Program-made: the position numbers and the translations under genes | Shown: one piece after another, positions 1 to 6,202 of the stretch | How positions within the stretch are numbered: position 1 is the first letter of the stretch | Layout: each line of letters begins with the position of its first letter | The notes under the pieces: model-generated | Database searches by the model: none | Told to the model about the DNA's origin: nothing | What the model saw: only the letters and a program-made list of their open reading frames with translations | DNA from: Planctomycetota bacterium | GTDB taxonomy: Bacteria; Planctomycetota; Phycisphaerae; UBA1845 | Assembly (NCBI GenBank): GCA_022563055.1 | Contig: JADFOB010000020.1 | Span: 1 to 10,192, forward strand | DNA: 10,192 nucleotides | Direction of reading: 5' to 3'

Positions 1-330
1 AACTTTGAAGCACAGTACACGCGAAACAGATTCATACTCCGCGCTGCGGGCAGGGTGATCGTCGACCAACAACTGCCTGCCGTGTTCAACATGCATCCGG
101 TCAGACTTGGCGTCGGAACTCTCAGTGGTCGTGGGATAATCATGATTACCAACAAGTCACGTGCGACAACCGCACGCTGCTTCGTGGCGATTTACGGTCA
201 AGATGGTGAAACTCTATATACAAGAGTTCTTCGTTCTGGCGACGTGTGGGATATAAACGCAACTGCTGATGCAATAGAGATCATTGGGGGAAAGAAGACG
301 AGACGAATCACGATCAATAAGGAAGGTTAA
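1..330 (+). CDS. hypothetical protein, C-terminal part (5' end outside window)
   Basis: The frame is open from the first base to a TAA at 328-330, giving 109 codons with no stop, so this is probably the 3' end of a gene that begins before the window. A GTG at 55 could act as an internal start, but the frame continues upstream of it and that start has no strong Shine-Dalgarno, so I prefer a partial gene. The product alternates short hydrophobic beta-type stretches (RCFVAIYG, AIEIIGG) with polar turns and ends in a basic tail (KKTRRITINKEG). I see no signal peptide, membrane segment or catalytic motif. The DNA is visibly AT-richer than the housekeeping genes downstream, which could mean recent acquisition or weak selection. 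I do not recognise the family. A chance open frame is possible but less likely given its length. Confidence 0.5.
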   Translation, partial: NFEAQYTRNRFILRAAGRVIVDQQLPAVFNMHPVRLGVGTLSGRGIIMITNKSRATTARCFVAIYGQDGETLYTRVLRSGDVWDINATADAIEIIGGKKTRRITINKEG

Positions 331-536
331 CAGATTCTTGCGTGTGGGGGACATGAATCGTCAACGGCGAACATGCACGAGTTAGCACCGGGCACCCACA
401 AGTCAGAATCGTCTCCCCCGCCTCCCAAGGAAGGACATGGGGCACCCGGCGCCGCGGTAGACGTGGCGTTCCGGCGCGCCGGGACTACGCAATAGCGAAC
501 TTTGCACCAAGGATCGTAAACCAGCGAGACAGACGA

Positions 537-1322
537 GTGAAACGCTTCTTCCGAATGCCCTACGACGACATGATGTCCTGCCTCGAGCATCTCATGACGG
601 GTGCTCGACCGCGCGGAGTCATGGTCGTCATGGTCCTGAGCATCACCGTCACCTGGTTTGTGTATGTCCCCGTGCACGAGTTGCTCCACGCCTATGGCCT
701 CATCTGGACCGGCGGCGAGGTCGGCACGCTCAACATGAAGTGGTACTACGGTGGGGAGTACCTGGCGAAGTGGTTCCCGTTCATTGAGTCCGGGAGCGAT
801 TACGCCGGTCAACTCACCGACTTCGACACCAAAGGCAGTGACTGGCGCTATCTGGCGTGTGATTTCGCGCCGTTCATGTTGACCGTGTTGATCGGTGTTC
901 CCCTGCTTCGCTTCTGTACGAGAAGGCGTCGGGCGGTGCTGTCCGGTCCCGCCGTTGTGCTGGGGTTGGCCCCTTTTTACAACCTTCCGGGTGATTACTA
1001 CGAGATGGCCTCGATTATGAGCACACGCGCGCTGACCACTCTTGGCGGTGGTGGTCACCCGCCGAGGTTTGAGGGCCTTCGATCGGACGACATCTTCACA
1101 TTGATCCCGGACGTGTTTCTAAGACCCGCGGAGCTGGGCCTTCAAGGAGGCTTCTTTCCCACGGTTTTCGCGATGCTCGTGGTATTCGAGTCGATGATCC
1201 TGTCGGTCGTTCTTGTCTTTGTGACCTACCGTCTGGGCGACCTGGTCGCCCGCGTTCTGGTCGGCCCCGCGCCGGTCTTCACGGCGCCGGCTTCCCGAAC
1301 TCGCCGTACCAGGGCGGATTAA
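537..1322 (+). CDS. putative membrane-embedded zinc metallopeptidase (HELLH motif)
   Basis: The 261-residue protein has about four hydrophobic segments (roughly residues 28-46, 106-124, 134-150 and 208-230). An HExxH zinc motif, HELLH at 47-51, sits at the end of the first segment in the context PVHELLHAYG. A second motif, FYNLPGDYYEM (147-157), follows the third segment. It resembles the NxxPxxxxD element that supplies the third metal ligand in site-2-protease (M50) type enzymes, with Asp153 or Glu156 as the likely ligand. By family knowledge such proteins cleave substrates within the membrane or act as membrane zincins, but the substrate is unknown. The assignment to M50 or a related putative-zincin family is inference from these motifs. 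The start is a GTG at 537 with no clear Shine-Dalgarno, and an ATG at 555 (residue 7) is an alternative. The C-terminus is Arg-rich. It is convergent with the small exported protein gene at 1408-1617. Confidence 0.72.
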   Translation: MKRFFRMPYDDMMSCLEHLMTGARPRGVMVVMVLSITVTWFVYVPVHELLHAYGLIWTGGEVGTLNMKWYYGGEYLAKWFPFIESGSDYAGQLTDFDTKGSDWRYLACDFAPFMLTVLIGVPLLRFCTRRRRAVLSGPAVVLGLAPFYNLPGDYYEMASIMSTRALTTLGGGGHPPRFEGLRSDDIFTLIPDVFLRPAELGLQGGFFPTVFAMLVVFESMILSVVLVFVTYRLGDLVARVLVGPAPVFTAPASRTRRTRAD

Positions 1323-1331
1323 AAACCCGAC

Positions 1332-1350
1332 GCACAAACGGCATTTGTGC
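1332..1350 (-). terminator. hairpin between convergent genes, possible terminator
   Basis: A perfect 7-bp inverted repeat (GCACAAA at 1332-1338 and TTTGTGC at 1344-1350) encloses a 5-nt loop. Read on the - strand it is followed within six bases by a run of five T (complement of 1321-1325), as a Rho-independent terminator for the small gene at 1408-1617 would be. On the + strand it lies 10 nt after the stop of the metallopeptidase gene but lacks a T run. The stem has only three G-C pairs, so the call is weak. Confidence 0.35.
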
Positions 1351-1407
1351 CAAGGCGTTGACGGTGGGCAGGGCGGTGCGGCGGCGCAGTTTGGCAGCGA
1401 ACCCGCC

Positions 1408-1617
1408 TTATAGATCCCCAAGCTCGTCCAGCAGCCAGTTGCCGAACGAAATGTCGTCGTGCCGATCCTGGCGATCGAGCTCCTGGGCGGCTGCCTCGAC
1501 ACCGGCGACAACGGCTTGAAACCCGTCGGAGCTGCAACTCGCTCCAAACAGCGTTCCGGCAGCACAGGTCAGGGCCACAGCGCGCCATGTTCTCTGCTTG
1601 TTCGATTTCTTGAACAT
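1408..1617 (-). CDS. small exported (lipoprotein-like) protein, unknown function
   Basis: This 69-residue - strand gene is supported by a strong Shine-Dalgarno: on the - strand GGAGG lies 11 nt before the ATG, within AGTGGAGGATCATTGAACG. The product has a basic N-terminus (KKSNKQRTWR), a hydrophobic stretch (AVALTCAAGTLFGA, residues 13-26) and then Ser-Cys at 27-28. That pattern suits Sec export, and Cys28 may be lipidated, although the residues before it (GAS) fit a lipobox only loosely because no Leu or Val is at -3. The mature part is short, with an Ala-rich helix (VVAGVEAAAQELDRQD) and an acidic end (LLDELGDL). I recall similar tiny exported proteins from planctomycetes, but that resemblance is from memory only. 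It converges on the metallopeptidase gene. The function is unknown; a substrate or partner of that membrane enzyme is possible but unsupported. Confidence 0.65.
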   Translation of the reverse strand: MFKKSNKQRTWRAVALTCAAGTLFGASCSSDGFQAVVAGVEAAAQELDRQDRHDDISFGNWLLDELGDL

Positions 1618-2055
1618 CGTTCAATGATCCTCCACTCGCGTCTCGTGTTTCTCTACCGGCCAATCGAGTCCATGTTATCGGGCACCGGGCCTCCTGGAAT
1701 CCAACCCAATCAACGCATTTGCTCCATATTATCGGAAACTTATCTAGAAGTGGCATTATGGGGTGTTTCAGTGTTGGTGGCGCCGGTCGAGAACGCCCGC
1801 TTGACTTGGTTGGCATGTTTGCATATTCTCCGCGTGCTGCTGGGTTCCGTGCGAACGGGATGGAGCAGCGAGAGTCCGCAGAACCTGGGGCAAGTCCCGG
1901 CGTGCCGGGGCTAGTGGGCGTTCCTACTCGCGGAGGAGTGCTCAAGCCACGAGTGTGGGCCTGCAACCGCGTTCCTTTCTCGATCGCGGCGGTCTTTGAG
2001 GAAGCGGTTGGCTGCGGCTTTTCCCGACGGATTGTCGGAGCGGACACCGGAAGAA
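1618..2055. other. 438-nt gene-free divergent region, possible leader or ncRNA
   Basis: This stretch lies between the start of the - strand small exported gene and tRNA-Gln. I see no supportable protein gene. It holds a promoter-like pair at 1801-1829 and, downstream of that, several short hairpins: CCGT-GCGA-ACGG with a GNRA loop near 1852, CCCGG/CCGGG at 1896-1909, and CCGAC/GTCGG at 2024-2038. A transcript from the promoter would carry about 220 nt before the tRNA. I could not match it to 6S RNA, tmRNA, RNase P RNA or SRP RNA. No confident - strand promoter for the small gene was found. Confidence 0.4.
1801..1829 (+). promoter_or_regulatory. sigma70-type promoter upstream of tRNA-Gln/glmU
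   Basis: TTGACT at 1801-1806 matches 5 of 6 bases of the -35 consensus. After a 17-nt spacer, TATTCT at 1824-1829 matches 4 of 6 bases of the -10 consensus. Transcription would start near 1836 and run through tRNA-Gln into the glmU operon, or produce a separate RNA. It is the best promoter match I found in the window. The call rests on sequence alone. Confidence 0.5.
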
Positions 2056-2127
2056 TACCCGGTGGTGTAATCGGTAACACACCAGGTTTTGGTCCTGGCG
2101 TTCCAGGTTCGAGTCCTGGCCGGGTAG
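2056..2127 (+). tRNA. tRNA-Gln (anticodon UUG)
   Basis: A complete 72-nt cloverleaf is visible. The acceptor stem is TACCCGG (2056-2062) with CCGGGTA (2120-2126), all seven pairs perfect. The D arm pairs GTGT (2065-2068) with ACAC (2077-2080). The anticodon stem is CCAGG/CCTGG with loop TTTTGGT (2087-2093), placing anticodon TTG at 2089-2091, which reads CAA (Gln). The T arm is CCAGG-TTCGAGT-CCTGG (2103-2119). The U1-A72 pair and discriminator G73 agree with known glutamine-tRNA identity elements. No CCA is encoded after position 2127 (TCG follows), so CCA must be added enzymatically. It ends 80 nt before glmU on the same strand and may share its transcript. Confidence 0.97.
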
Positions 2128-2207
2128 TCGCGCGCGATGGGTGTGTGCGGCGTCAATGGTCTCGCCGTCCCACTGGCGTGCGGTGTACTTTGAGAGGCTC
2201 TGTTTCG

Positions 2208-3182
2208 TTGTCGGAAACGGCTGCCATCGTTCTGGCGGCGGGTAAAAGTACCCGGATGCGCAGCGCCCGGCCTAAGGTGCTGCACGAGCTCTGTGGACGC
2301 CCGATGCTGGGGTACGTGCTTAGCGCATGCCGTTTGGCGGGCGTGGACCGCTTGATTACCGTGGTGGGACACGGCAAGAAAGAGGTGATGGACTGCTTTG
2401 CTGCCGAGCGTGACGTAACGTGGGTGGAGCAGTCCAGACAGCTTGGCACGGGTGATGCCGTGGCGTGCTGTCGCAAGGCGATGGCGGGCTTGACAGGCGG
2501 TGTGATCGTCATCGCCGGTGATATGCCGCTGGTGCGACGTGATACGGTGGAAGAGTTGCTCAAGCAGCGCGAAGCCTCGGGCGACGCGCTGGTTCTGGCG
2601 ACCACGACGCTGGATGATCCTACCGGGTACGGGCGGATCGTCCGCGACTCCGGCGGCGCTCTTGTGGCGATTGTCGAGCAGCAAGATTGCTCTGACGAGC
2701 AGTTGGCGATTGGCGAAGTGAACGTGAGCTACTATTGCTTCGACGCCCAACGACTGTTCGACGTGTTGGGTCCGATGAAGTCCGCGCGGAAGCGCAGCGA
2801 ACTCTATTTGACCGATGCGGTGCAGCATTTGCGCGAGGCCGGGCATGGTGTGTCGGCGGGTTTGGCGATGGAACCGGAGGACGCCATCGGGATCAACACG
2901 CGGCTTGATCTGGCGAGGGTGGCCCGGATCATGCAGGATCGCATTCAACTGCGTTTGATGAACGATGGGGTGAGCATCGTGGATCCGGACACCACATGGA
3001 TCGAGGCTGATGTTTCGGTGGGGTGCGACACGACCATCCATCCCTTCAGCTTCGTGGGTCTGGGGGCGACGATCGGTGAAGGTTGCGTGGTCGGACCGCA
3101 CGGGCATGTAGGAGCCGGCGAGACGCTCGAGGATGGAGGCGTGGCCCCAGCGACCGTCGGTCAGGAAGTGAGCGCGTCATGA
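2208..3182 (+). CDS. glmU: GlmU-type UDP-GlcNAc pyrophosphorylase, short form lacking acetyltransferase domain
   Basis: The enzyme makes UDP-GlcNAc from UTP and GlcNAc-1-phosphate for peptidoglycan and LPS. The nucleotidyltransferase signature LAAGKSTRM (residues 9-17) with PKVLHELCGRPML (22-34) is intact, as are QLGTGDAV (79-86), the metal-binding GDMPL (104-108), YGRIVR (141-146), EVN (170-172), ELYLTD (198-203) and INTRLDLA (229-236). At 324 residues it is far shorter than usual GlmU (about 450). A few hexapeptide beta-helix turns (about 258-305) are followed by a Gly/Glu-rich tail and a stop, so the region with the acetyltransferase catalytic residues is missing. I chose TTG at 2208, preceded by AGAGG (2193-2197), giving MSETAAIVLAAG. 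Any earlier start would enter or approach the tRNA. The stop overlaps the prs start as ATGA, so the shortening is not an obvious frameshift. Glucosamine-1-phosphate acetylation would need another enzyme. Confidence 0.9.
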   Translation: MSETAAIVLAAGKSTRMRSARPKVLHELCGRPMLGYVLSACRLAGVDRLITVVGHGKKEVMDCFAAERDVTWVEQSRQLGTGDAVACCRKAMAGLTGGVIVIAGDMPLVRRDTVEELLKQREASGDALVLATTTLDDPTGYGRIVRDSGGALVAIVEQQDCSDEQLAIGEVNVSYYCFDAQRLFDVLGPMKSARKRSELYLTDAVQHLREAGHGVSAGLAMEPEDAIGINTRLDLARVARIMQDRIQLRLMNDGVSIVDPDTTWIEADVSVGCDTTIHPFSFVGLGATIGEGCVVGPHGHVGAGETLEDGGVAPATVGQEVSAS

Positions 3183-4159
3183 GTGCGGCACGCGGAACAT
3201 CGGTGGATCAACGGGGCTCTGACGGTCTTGTCGTTTTCGGCGGGACAGCCAGTACGGCGCTCGCGGACAAAGTGTGTGCGTACCTGGAGATCGAGCGTGG
3301 GCGGGCGGTGCTCTCCGCGTTTCCCGACGGTGAGACGCTGGTCAAGATCGACGACGACGTTCGCGGCAAGGACTGCTTCGTCATCCAGTCGACCTGCCCG
3401 CCGGTCAACAACAACCTGATGGAATTGCTGATTTGCATTGACTCGCTCCGGCGCGCCAGTGCCAAGCGCATCACGGCGGTTATTCCCTACTACGGATACG
3501 CCCGCCAGGATCGCAAGTCCGAGGGTCGCACGCCGATCACCGCCAAGCTTGTGGCCAATATGCTGACGACGGCCGGTGCGGACCGCGTGCTGACCATGAA
3601 CCTCCATGCGGACCAGATCCAGGGATTCTTCGACATCCCGGTGGACCACTTGACGGCCGCCCCGGTGCTGACGCGCCATCTCATGGATCGCAAGCTCAAG
3701 AATGCGGTGCTGGTTTCGCCCGACGTGGGGAACATCAAGTTCGGCGGAGATTTCGCCTCGCGGCTCGGTACGGAACTGGCGGTCATTTACAAACGACGCT
3801 TGACGGCGGATTCGACGGCGGCTGTGAGCATCATTGGAAATGTCGAGGGGAAAGACGTGATGATGTTTGATGACATGATCACGACTGCCGGGACGGTTTG
3901 TGAGGCGACCAAGCTGGTCCGCCAGAACGGCGCGGCGCGAATCTTCGTGGGTGCGACCCACGGCGTCTTTGCCGGTCAAGCGCTGGAGCGCCTCGAAGCC
4001 GCGGAGCTCAGCGAGATTGTCGTAACGGATACGATCCCGGTCAGCACCGAAGTTAGGACGAAACTCAAGAACCTCACGGTTTTGTCGGTGGCCGACCTCT
4101 TTGGCGAGGCCATTCGACGCATCCACGAGCATAGGTCCGTCAGCGCCTTGTTTTGCTAG
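3179..4159 (+). CDS. prs: ribose-phosphate pyrophosphokinase (PRPP synthetase)
   Basis: It transfers pyrophosphate from ATP to ribose-5-phosphate to give PRPP for purine, pyrimidine, histidine, tryptophan and NAD synthesis. The length, 326 residues, is normal. Diagnostic motifs are YYGYARQDRKSEGR (104-117, ATP site), NLHADQIQGFF (141-151, containing the metal-binding His143), SPDVGNIKFG (180-189), the flexible-loop YKRR (204-207) and the PRPP-binding loop DDMITTAGT (231-239). The end, AIRRIHEHRSVSALF, is typical of the family. The loop has Thr where many enzymes have Asp or Ser (DDMIDTAGT), a mild variation. The ATG at 3179 overlaps the glmU stop by four bases and has AGGAAG 10 nt upstream, indicating translational coupling. 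Upstream in-frame codons lie inside glmU and give a low-complexity Arg-rich extension, so they were rejected. Confidence 0.97.
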   Translation: MSAARGTSVDQRGSDGLVVFGGTASTALADKVCAYLEIERGRAVLSAFPDGETLVKIDDDVRGKDCFVIQSTCPPVNNNLMELLICIDSLRRASAKRITAVIPYYGYARQDRKSEGRTPITAKLVANMLTTAGADRVLTMNLHADQIQGFFDIPVDHLTAAPVLTRHLMDRKLKNAVLVSPDVGNIKFGGDFASRLGTELAVIYKRRLTADSTAAVSIIGNVEGKDVMMFDDMITTAGTVCEATKLVRQNGAARIFVGATHGVFAGQALERLEAAELSEIVVTDTIPVSTEVRTKLKNLTVLSVADLFGEAIRRIHEHRSVSALFC

Positions 4160-4180
4160 ACGGCCTGGGAGAGAACTGAT

Positions 4181-4834
4181 ATGGCGGAAATGGTAACCCT
4201 CCGTATGGAACCGCGCAGCGTATTGGGAACGCGGGCTGCCCGCGCGTTGCGCGCCGAGAAGCGATTGCCGGCGGTGATCTACGGCCATGGCGAAGCGGTC
4301 GAGTCGGTGTCGATGGACCGGCATGAGCTGATGTTGGCTTTGGCCCATGGCGTGCGCACGCTCAATGTGGAGCTCGGAGGAAAGAGCCAGCAGTGTCTGA
4401 TTAAGGAAATCCAGTACAATCACCTCGGCACCTTACCGATCCACATGGACCTGACGCGCGTGGATGTCAATGAACTCGTCCGCGTGATGGTGGGCGTCGA
4501 GCCGCGCGGCGTGCCGATTGGCCTCTCTCACGGCGGGATCCTCGACCAACAGCTGGGGGAGATCGAGGTGGAGTGCCTAGTGTCGGATATCCCAAGCATG
4601 TTGCGCCCCATCGTCACGCACCTGGAAGTGGATGACACGCTTCTGGTCCAGGATATCGAATTGCCGGTGGGCGTGGTGGCATTGACCAGCGGGGATGACC
4701 GCGTCGTGACCATCCACAAGCTCGCAGCGGCAGCGGACGAACCTGAGGCTGCGGAAGCGGAGGAGGAAAGCTCCGACGAGCCCGAACGGATCGGGCGCGT
4801 GCGGAAGGATGAGGAATCAAAAGAGTCGTCATAG
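4181..4834 (+). CDS. rplY: 50S ribosomal protein bL25, long CTC/TL5 form
   Basis: This is the 5S-rRNA-binding protein of the large subunit, in the long general-stress (Ctc) form. Residues 1-93 form the L25 domain: LRMEPRSVLGTRAARALRAEKRLPAVIYG is cited here in two parts, LRMEPRSVLGTRAARAL (7-23) and RLPAVIYGHG (28-37), followed by EIQYNHLGTLPIHMDL (76-91). Residues from about 97 to 185 match the TL5 C-terminal beta domain, with SDIPSMLRPIVTHLEV (135-150). An acidic Ala/Glu/Ser tail follows (186-217). The ATG at 4181 has GGGAGAG at 4167-4173. It lies 21 nt after prs and 18 nt before pth, the same neighbours as in the Bacillus glmU-prs-ctc-pth operon. The length, 217 residues, suits the long form rather than the short E. 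coli L25. Confidence 0.95.
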   Translation: MAEMVTLRMEPRSVLGTRAARALRAEKRLPAVIYGHGEAVESVSMDRHELMLALAHGVRTLNVELGGKSQQCLIKEIQYNHLGTLPIHMDLTRVDVNELVRVMVGVEPRGVPIGLSHGGILDQQLGEIEVECLVSDIPSMLRPIVTHLEVDDTLLVQDIELPVGVVALTSGDDRVVTIHKLAAAADEPEAAEAEEESSDEPERIGRVRKDEESKESS

Positions 4835-4852
4835 CGTGAAGGGATCGACGCG

Positions 4853-5428
4853 GTGAAGCTCATCGTCGGTCTGGGCAACCCCGGTCCCAAGTATGCCCAA
4901 ACGCGGCATAATGTGGGGTTCGATGTGGTCGATGAACTGGCTTCGCGCTGGTCCATCAGTCTGGCGACCGAAAAGTTCCATGCTTGGTTTGGCAAAGGGG
5001 AGTTTCGATCGGAACCGGTTGTACTGCTGAAACCGACGACTTTCATGAACCGGAGCGGACAGGCCGTCGTGGCAGCCGGTAGGTTCTACCAGTTGAACAT
5101 CGACGATTTTCTCGTGGTTTCGGACGATATCGCGTTGCCCGTGGGGCGCTTGCGAATGCGGGCGGAAGGCTCATCGGGAGGGCACAAGGGCCTGCAGGAC
5201 GTGGTGGATCGAATGGGCAGCGACGCCTGGTGCCGTTTGCGAATCGGCATCGGGGCTCCGGGCGGAACCGCGACGAGCTACGTCTTGTCCCGGTTCGCCG
5301 GTGACGAAGCGGCGGTGATGCAGGCGGCGTGCCTACGAGGCGCCGATGCCGTAGAATACTGGATCGAGCGCGGAGCGGAGCTTACGATGTCGAAGTTCAA
5401 TGGAGAACCGCCCCCGGTTGAACCCTAA
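4853..5428 (+). CDS. pth: peptidyl-tRNA hydrolase
   Basis: It cleaves peptidyl-tRNA that has dropped off the ribosome, recycling tRNA. The length, 191 residues, is normal. Family residues are present: Asn9 in VGLGNPGPKY (5-14), the catalytic His19 in TRHNVGF (17-23), Asn66 in PTTFMNRSGQAV (61-72) and Asp91 in VSDDIALPVG (89-98). The GGHKG motif (109-113) has Lys where E. coli has Asn114, a substitution I believe also occurs in other bacteria. The start is GTG at 4853, preceded by AAGGGA (4839-4844) at a good distance, and gives the expected MKLIVGLGNPG. No closer ATG preserves that N-terminus. It is the last gene of the glmU-prs-rplY-pth block and is followed by an inverted-repeat element. 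Confidence 0.97.
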   Translation: MKLIVGLGNPGPKYAQTRHNVGFDVVDELASRWSISLATEKFHAWFGKGEFRSEPVVLLKPTTFMNRSGQAVVAAGRFYQLNIDDFLVVSDDIALPVGRLRMRAEGSSGGHKGLQDVVDRMGSDAWCRLRIGIGAPGGTATSYVLSRFAGDEAAVMQAACLRGADAVEYWIERGAELTMSKFNGEPPPVEP

Positions 5429-5429
5429 C

Positions 5430-5524
5430 AGCCCGTTGAAAAAGTAGCGGCCGCCCCCCGTTGGCGGCCGTAGAGCGCCGCAGAACGTGGGTTCGGGAAG
5501 CGTCGTCGAGTTCTTCAACGGGCT
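5430..5524. repeat. 95-bp inverted-repeat element between pth and rpsF
   Basis: The ends are perfect 11-bp inverted repeats, AGCCCGTTGAA at 5430-5440 and TTCAACGGGCT at 5514-5524. Two further pairs form after one mismatch. Inside is a second, GC-rich hairpin, CGGCCGCC (5448-5455) with GGCGGCCG (5463-5470) around a 7-nt loop. It starts right after the pth stop and ends 64 nt before rpsF. The layout fits a small non-autonomous (MITE/REP-like) element or a folded intercistronic structure that blocks or attenuates transcription. I see no clear target-site duplication and no second copy in the window. Confidence 0.6.
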
Positions 5525-5550
5525 CCGAGGGCGACGCCCCGGATGGTTTT
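5525..5550 (+). terminator. weak terminator-like hairpin before rpsF
   Basis: CCG-A-GGGC (5525-5532) can pair with GCCC-CGG (5536-5542) around a 3-nt loop, with one bulged A. Four T residues follow at 5547-5550 after a short spacer. It could end transcripts coming through pth, separating the two operons, or fold with the adjacent inverted repeat. The T run is short and offset, so the call is tentative. Confidence 0.25.
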
Positions 5551-5588
5551 CGTGCGAGCTCGATGCTTGTAATAGGAGATGACAGACG

Positions 5589-6143
5589 TTGAACCAATAT
5601 GAGGCAATGTTCCTGTTCGACCCCACGTTCGGGACTTCGTTCGAGAACTGTGAGACCGAGGTTCGCCGGATCCTGGGGCGCGCGGACGCGGAGCTTGTTT
5701 TCTGCAAGAAGTGGGACGAGCGCCGGCTGGCGTACAGAATCGAGGGACGCAAGCGCGGTGTCTATGTGCTTGTCTACTTCAAGGCCGATCCAGGGCGCAT
5801 CCCCGAGATCGAGCGGGACGTGCAGATTTCCGAGTGCCTCCTTCGCGTGCTCGTCCTCAAAGCGGAGGGCGTCACGACCGAGATGATGGAGCGGGCCGTC
5901 GGCGCTCGCGGTGACGAGATCATCAGTGTGGCCGCCGAAAAGAGCGGCGGTGTGTCTGCCAAGGGCGGACCGGATTCGTCCGCCGCCCAGAAACCTCAGG
6001 CAGGCGCCGACGTGGCAACGGGCACGGCAACGGCGACGGCAACAGCTCCCGCGGCGACCGAAACAACGACCACGGAGACAGCCGTCGAGAAGAAGCCGGA
6101 GGATCAACCGGACTCGAAGCCGCCGGCATCCGGTGATGAGTAG
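5589..6143 (+). CDS. rpsF: 30S ribosomal protein bS6 with long C-terminal tail
   Basis: bS6 binds the central domain of 16S rRNA together with bS18. The N-terminal part carries the family pattern: MNQYEAMFLFDP (1-12), then KKWDERRLAYRIEGRKRGVYV (41-60) cited as KKWDERRLAYRIEG and KRGVYVLVYF, and ISECLLRVLVLK (80-91). At 184 residues it is well beyond the compact 95-135 seen in many bacteria. The extra part from about 105 is low-complexity and Ala/Thr/Glu/Pro-rich, with an alternating Thr-Ala run near 145-153, and is likely disordered. The start is TTG at 5589 with AGGAG at 5574-5578. The in-frame ATG at 5607 would remove the conserved first strand. It is the first gene of rpsF-ssb-rplI-dnaB; bS18 is not encoded nearby. 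Confidence 0.95.
   Translation: MNQYEAMFLFDPTFGTSFENCETEVRRILGRADAELVFCKKWDERRLAYRIEGRKRGVYVLVYFKADPGRIPEIERDVQISECLLRVLVLKAEGVTTEMMERAVGARGDEIISVAAEKSGGVSAKGGPDSSAAQKPQAGADVATGTATATATAPAATETTTTETAVEKKPEDQPDSKPPASGDE
6024..6047 (+). repeat. hexamer repeat in rpsF tail (Thr-Ala codons)
   Basis: Four consecutive six-base units, ACGGCA, ACGGCG, ACGGCA and ACAGCT, encode alternating Thr-Ala in the bS6 tail. A similar GCGACG-type run lies in the ssb tail near 6575-6595. It is a slippage-prone microrepeat that keeps the reading frame. Confidence 0.6.
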
Positions 6144-6202
6144 ATCAGTGCGACGGACGGACTGGTTGGTTTGATAGGGTAACCTTGCGTGAGGGTTAAG
6201 TC

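Noticed and set aside
327..1058. - strand open frame overlapping the metallopeptidase gene (about 243 codons)
   Set aside because: The composition is His/Gly/Arg-rich without domains, whereas the + strand frame has membrane segments and paired zinc motifs.
1459..1914. + strand open frame of about 151 codons opposite the small exported gene
   Set aside because: There is no ribosome binding site or motif, and the - strand frame has a strong Shine-Dalgarno and a signal-like N-terminus.
1830..2055. Known structured RNAs (6S, tmRNA, RNase P, SRP RNA) in the leader before tRNA-Gln
   Set aside because: None of their conserved core sequences could be recognised by eye.
1719..2207. In-frame 5' extension of glmU to an upstream ATG
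   Set aside because: It would translate straight through tRNA-Gln and give a Gly/Arg-rich sequence unlike GlmU. The TTG at 2208 gives the normal family N-terminus.
3083..3178. In-frame 5' extension of prs
   Set aside because: It lies wholly inside glmU and is an Arg-rich low-complexity stretch. The coupled ATG at 3179 has a Shine-Dalgarno.
1911..4423. Long open frames on the - strand opposite glmU and prs (about 398 and 420 codons)
   Set aside because: They mirror the codon bias of strongly identified + strand genes and show His/Arg-rich, family-less products with no supporting start signals.
5525..5588. bS6:bS18-type autoregulatory leader before rpsF
   Set aside because: A small hairpin is present, but I could not see the characteristic loop motif with confidence, and rpsR is not in the operon.
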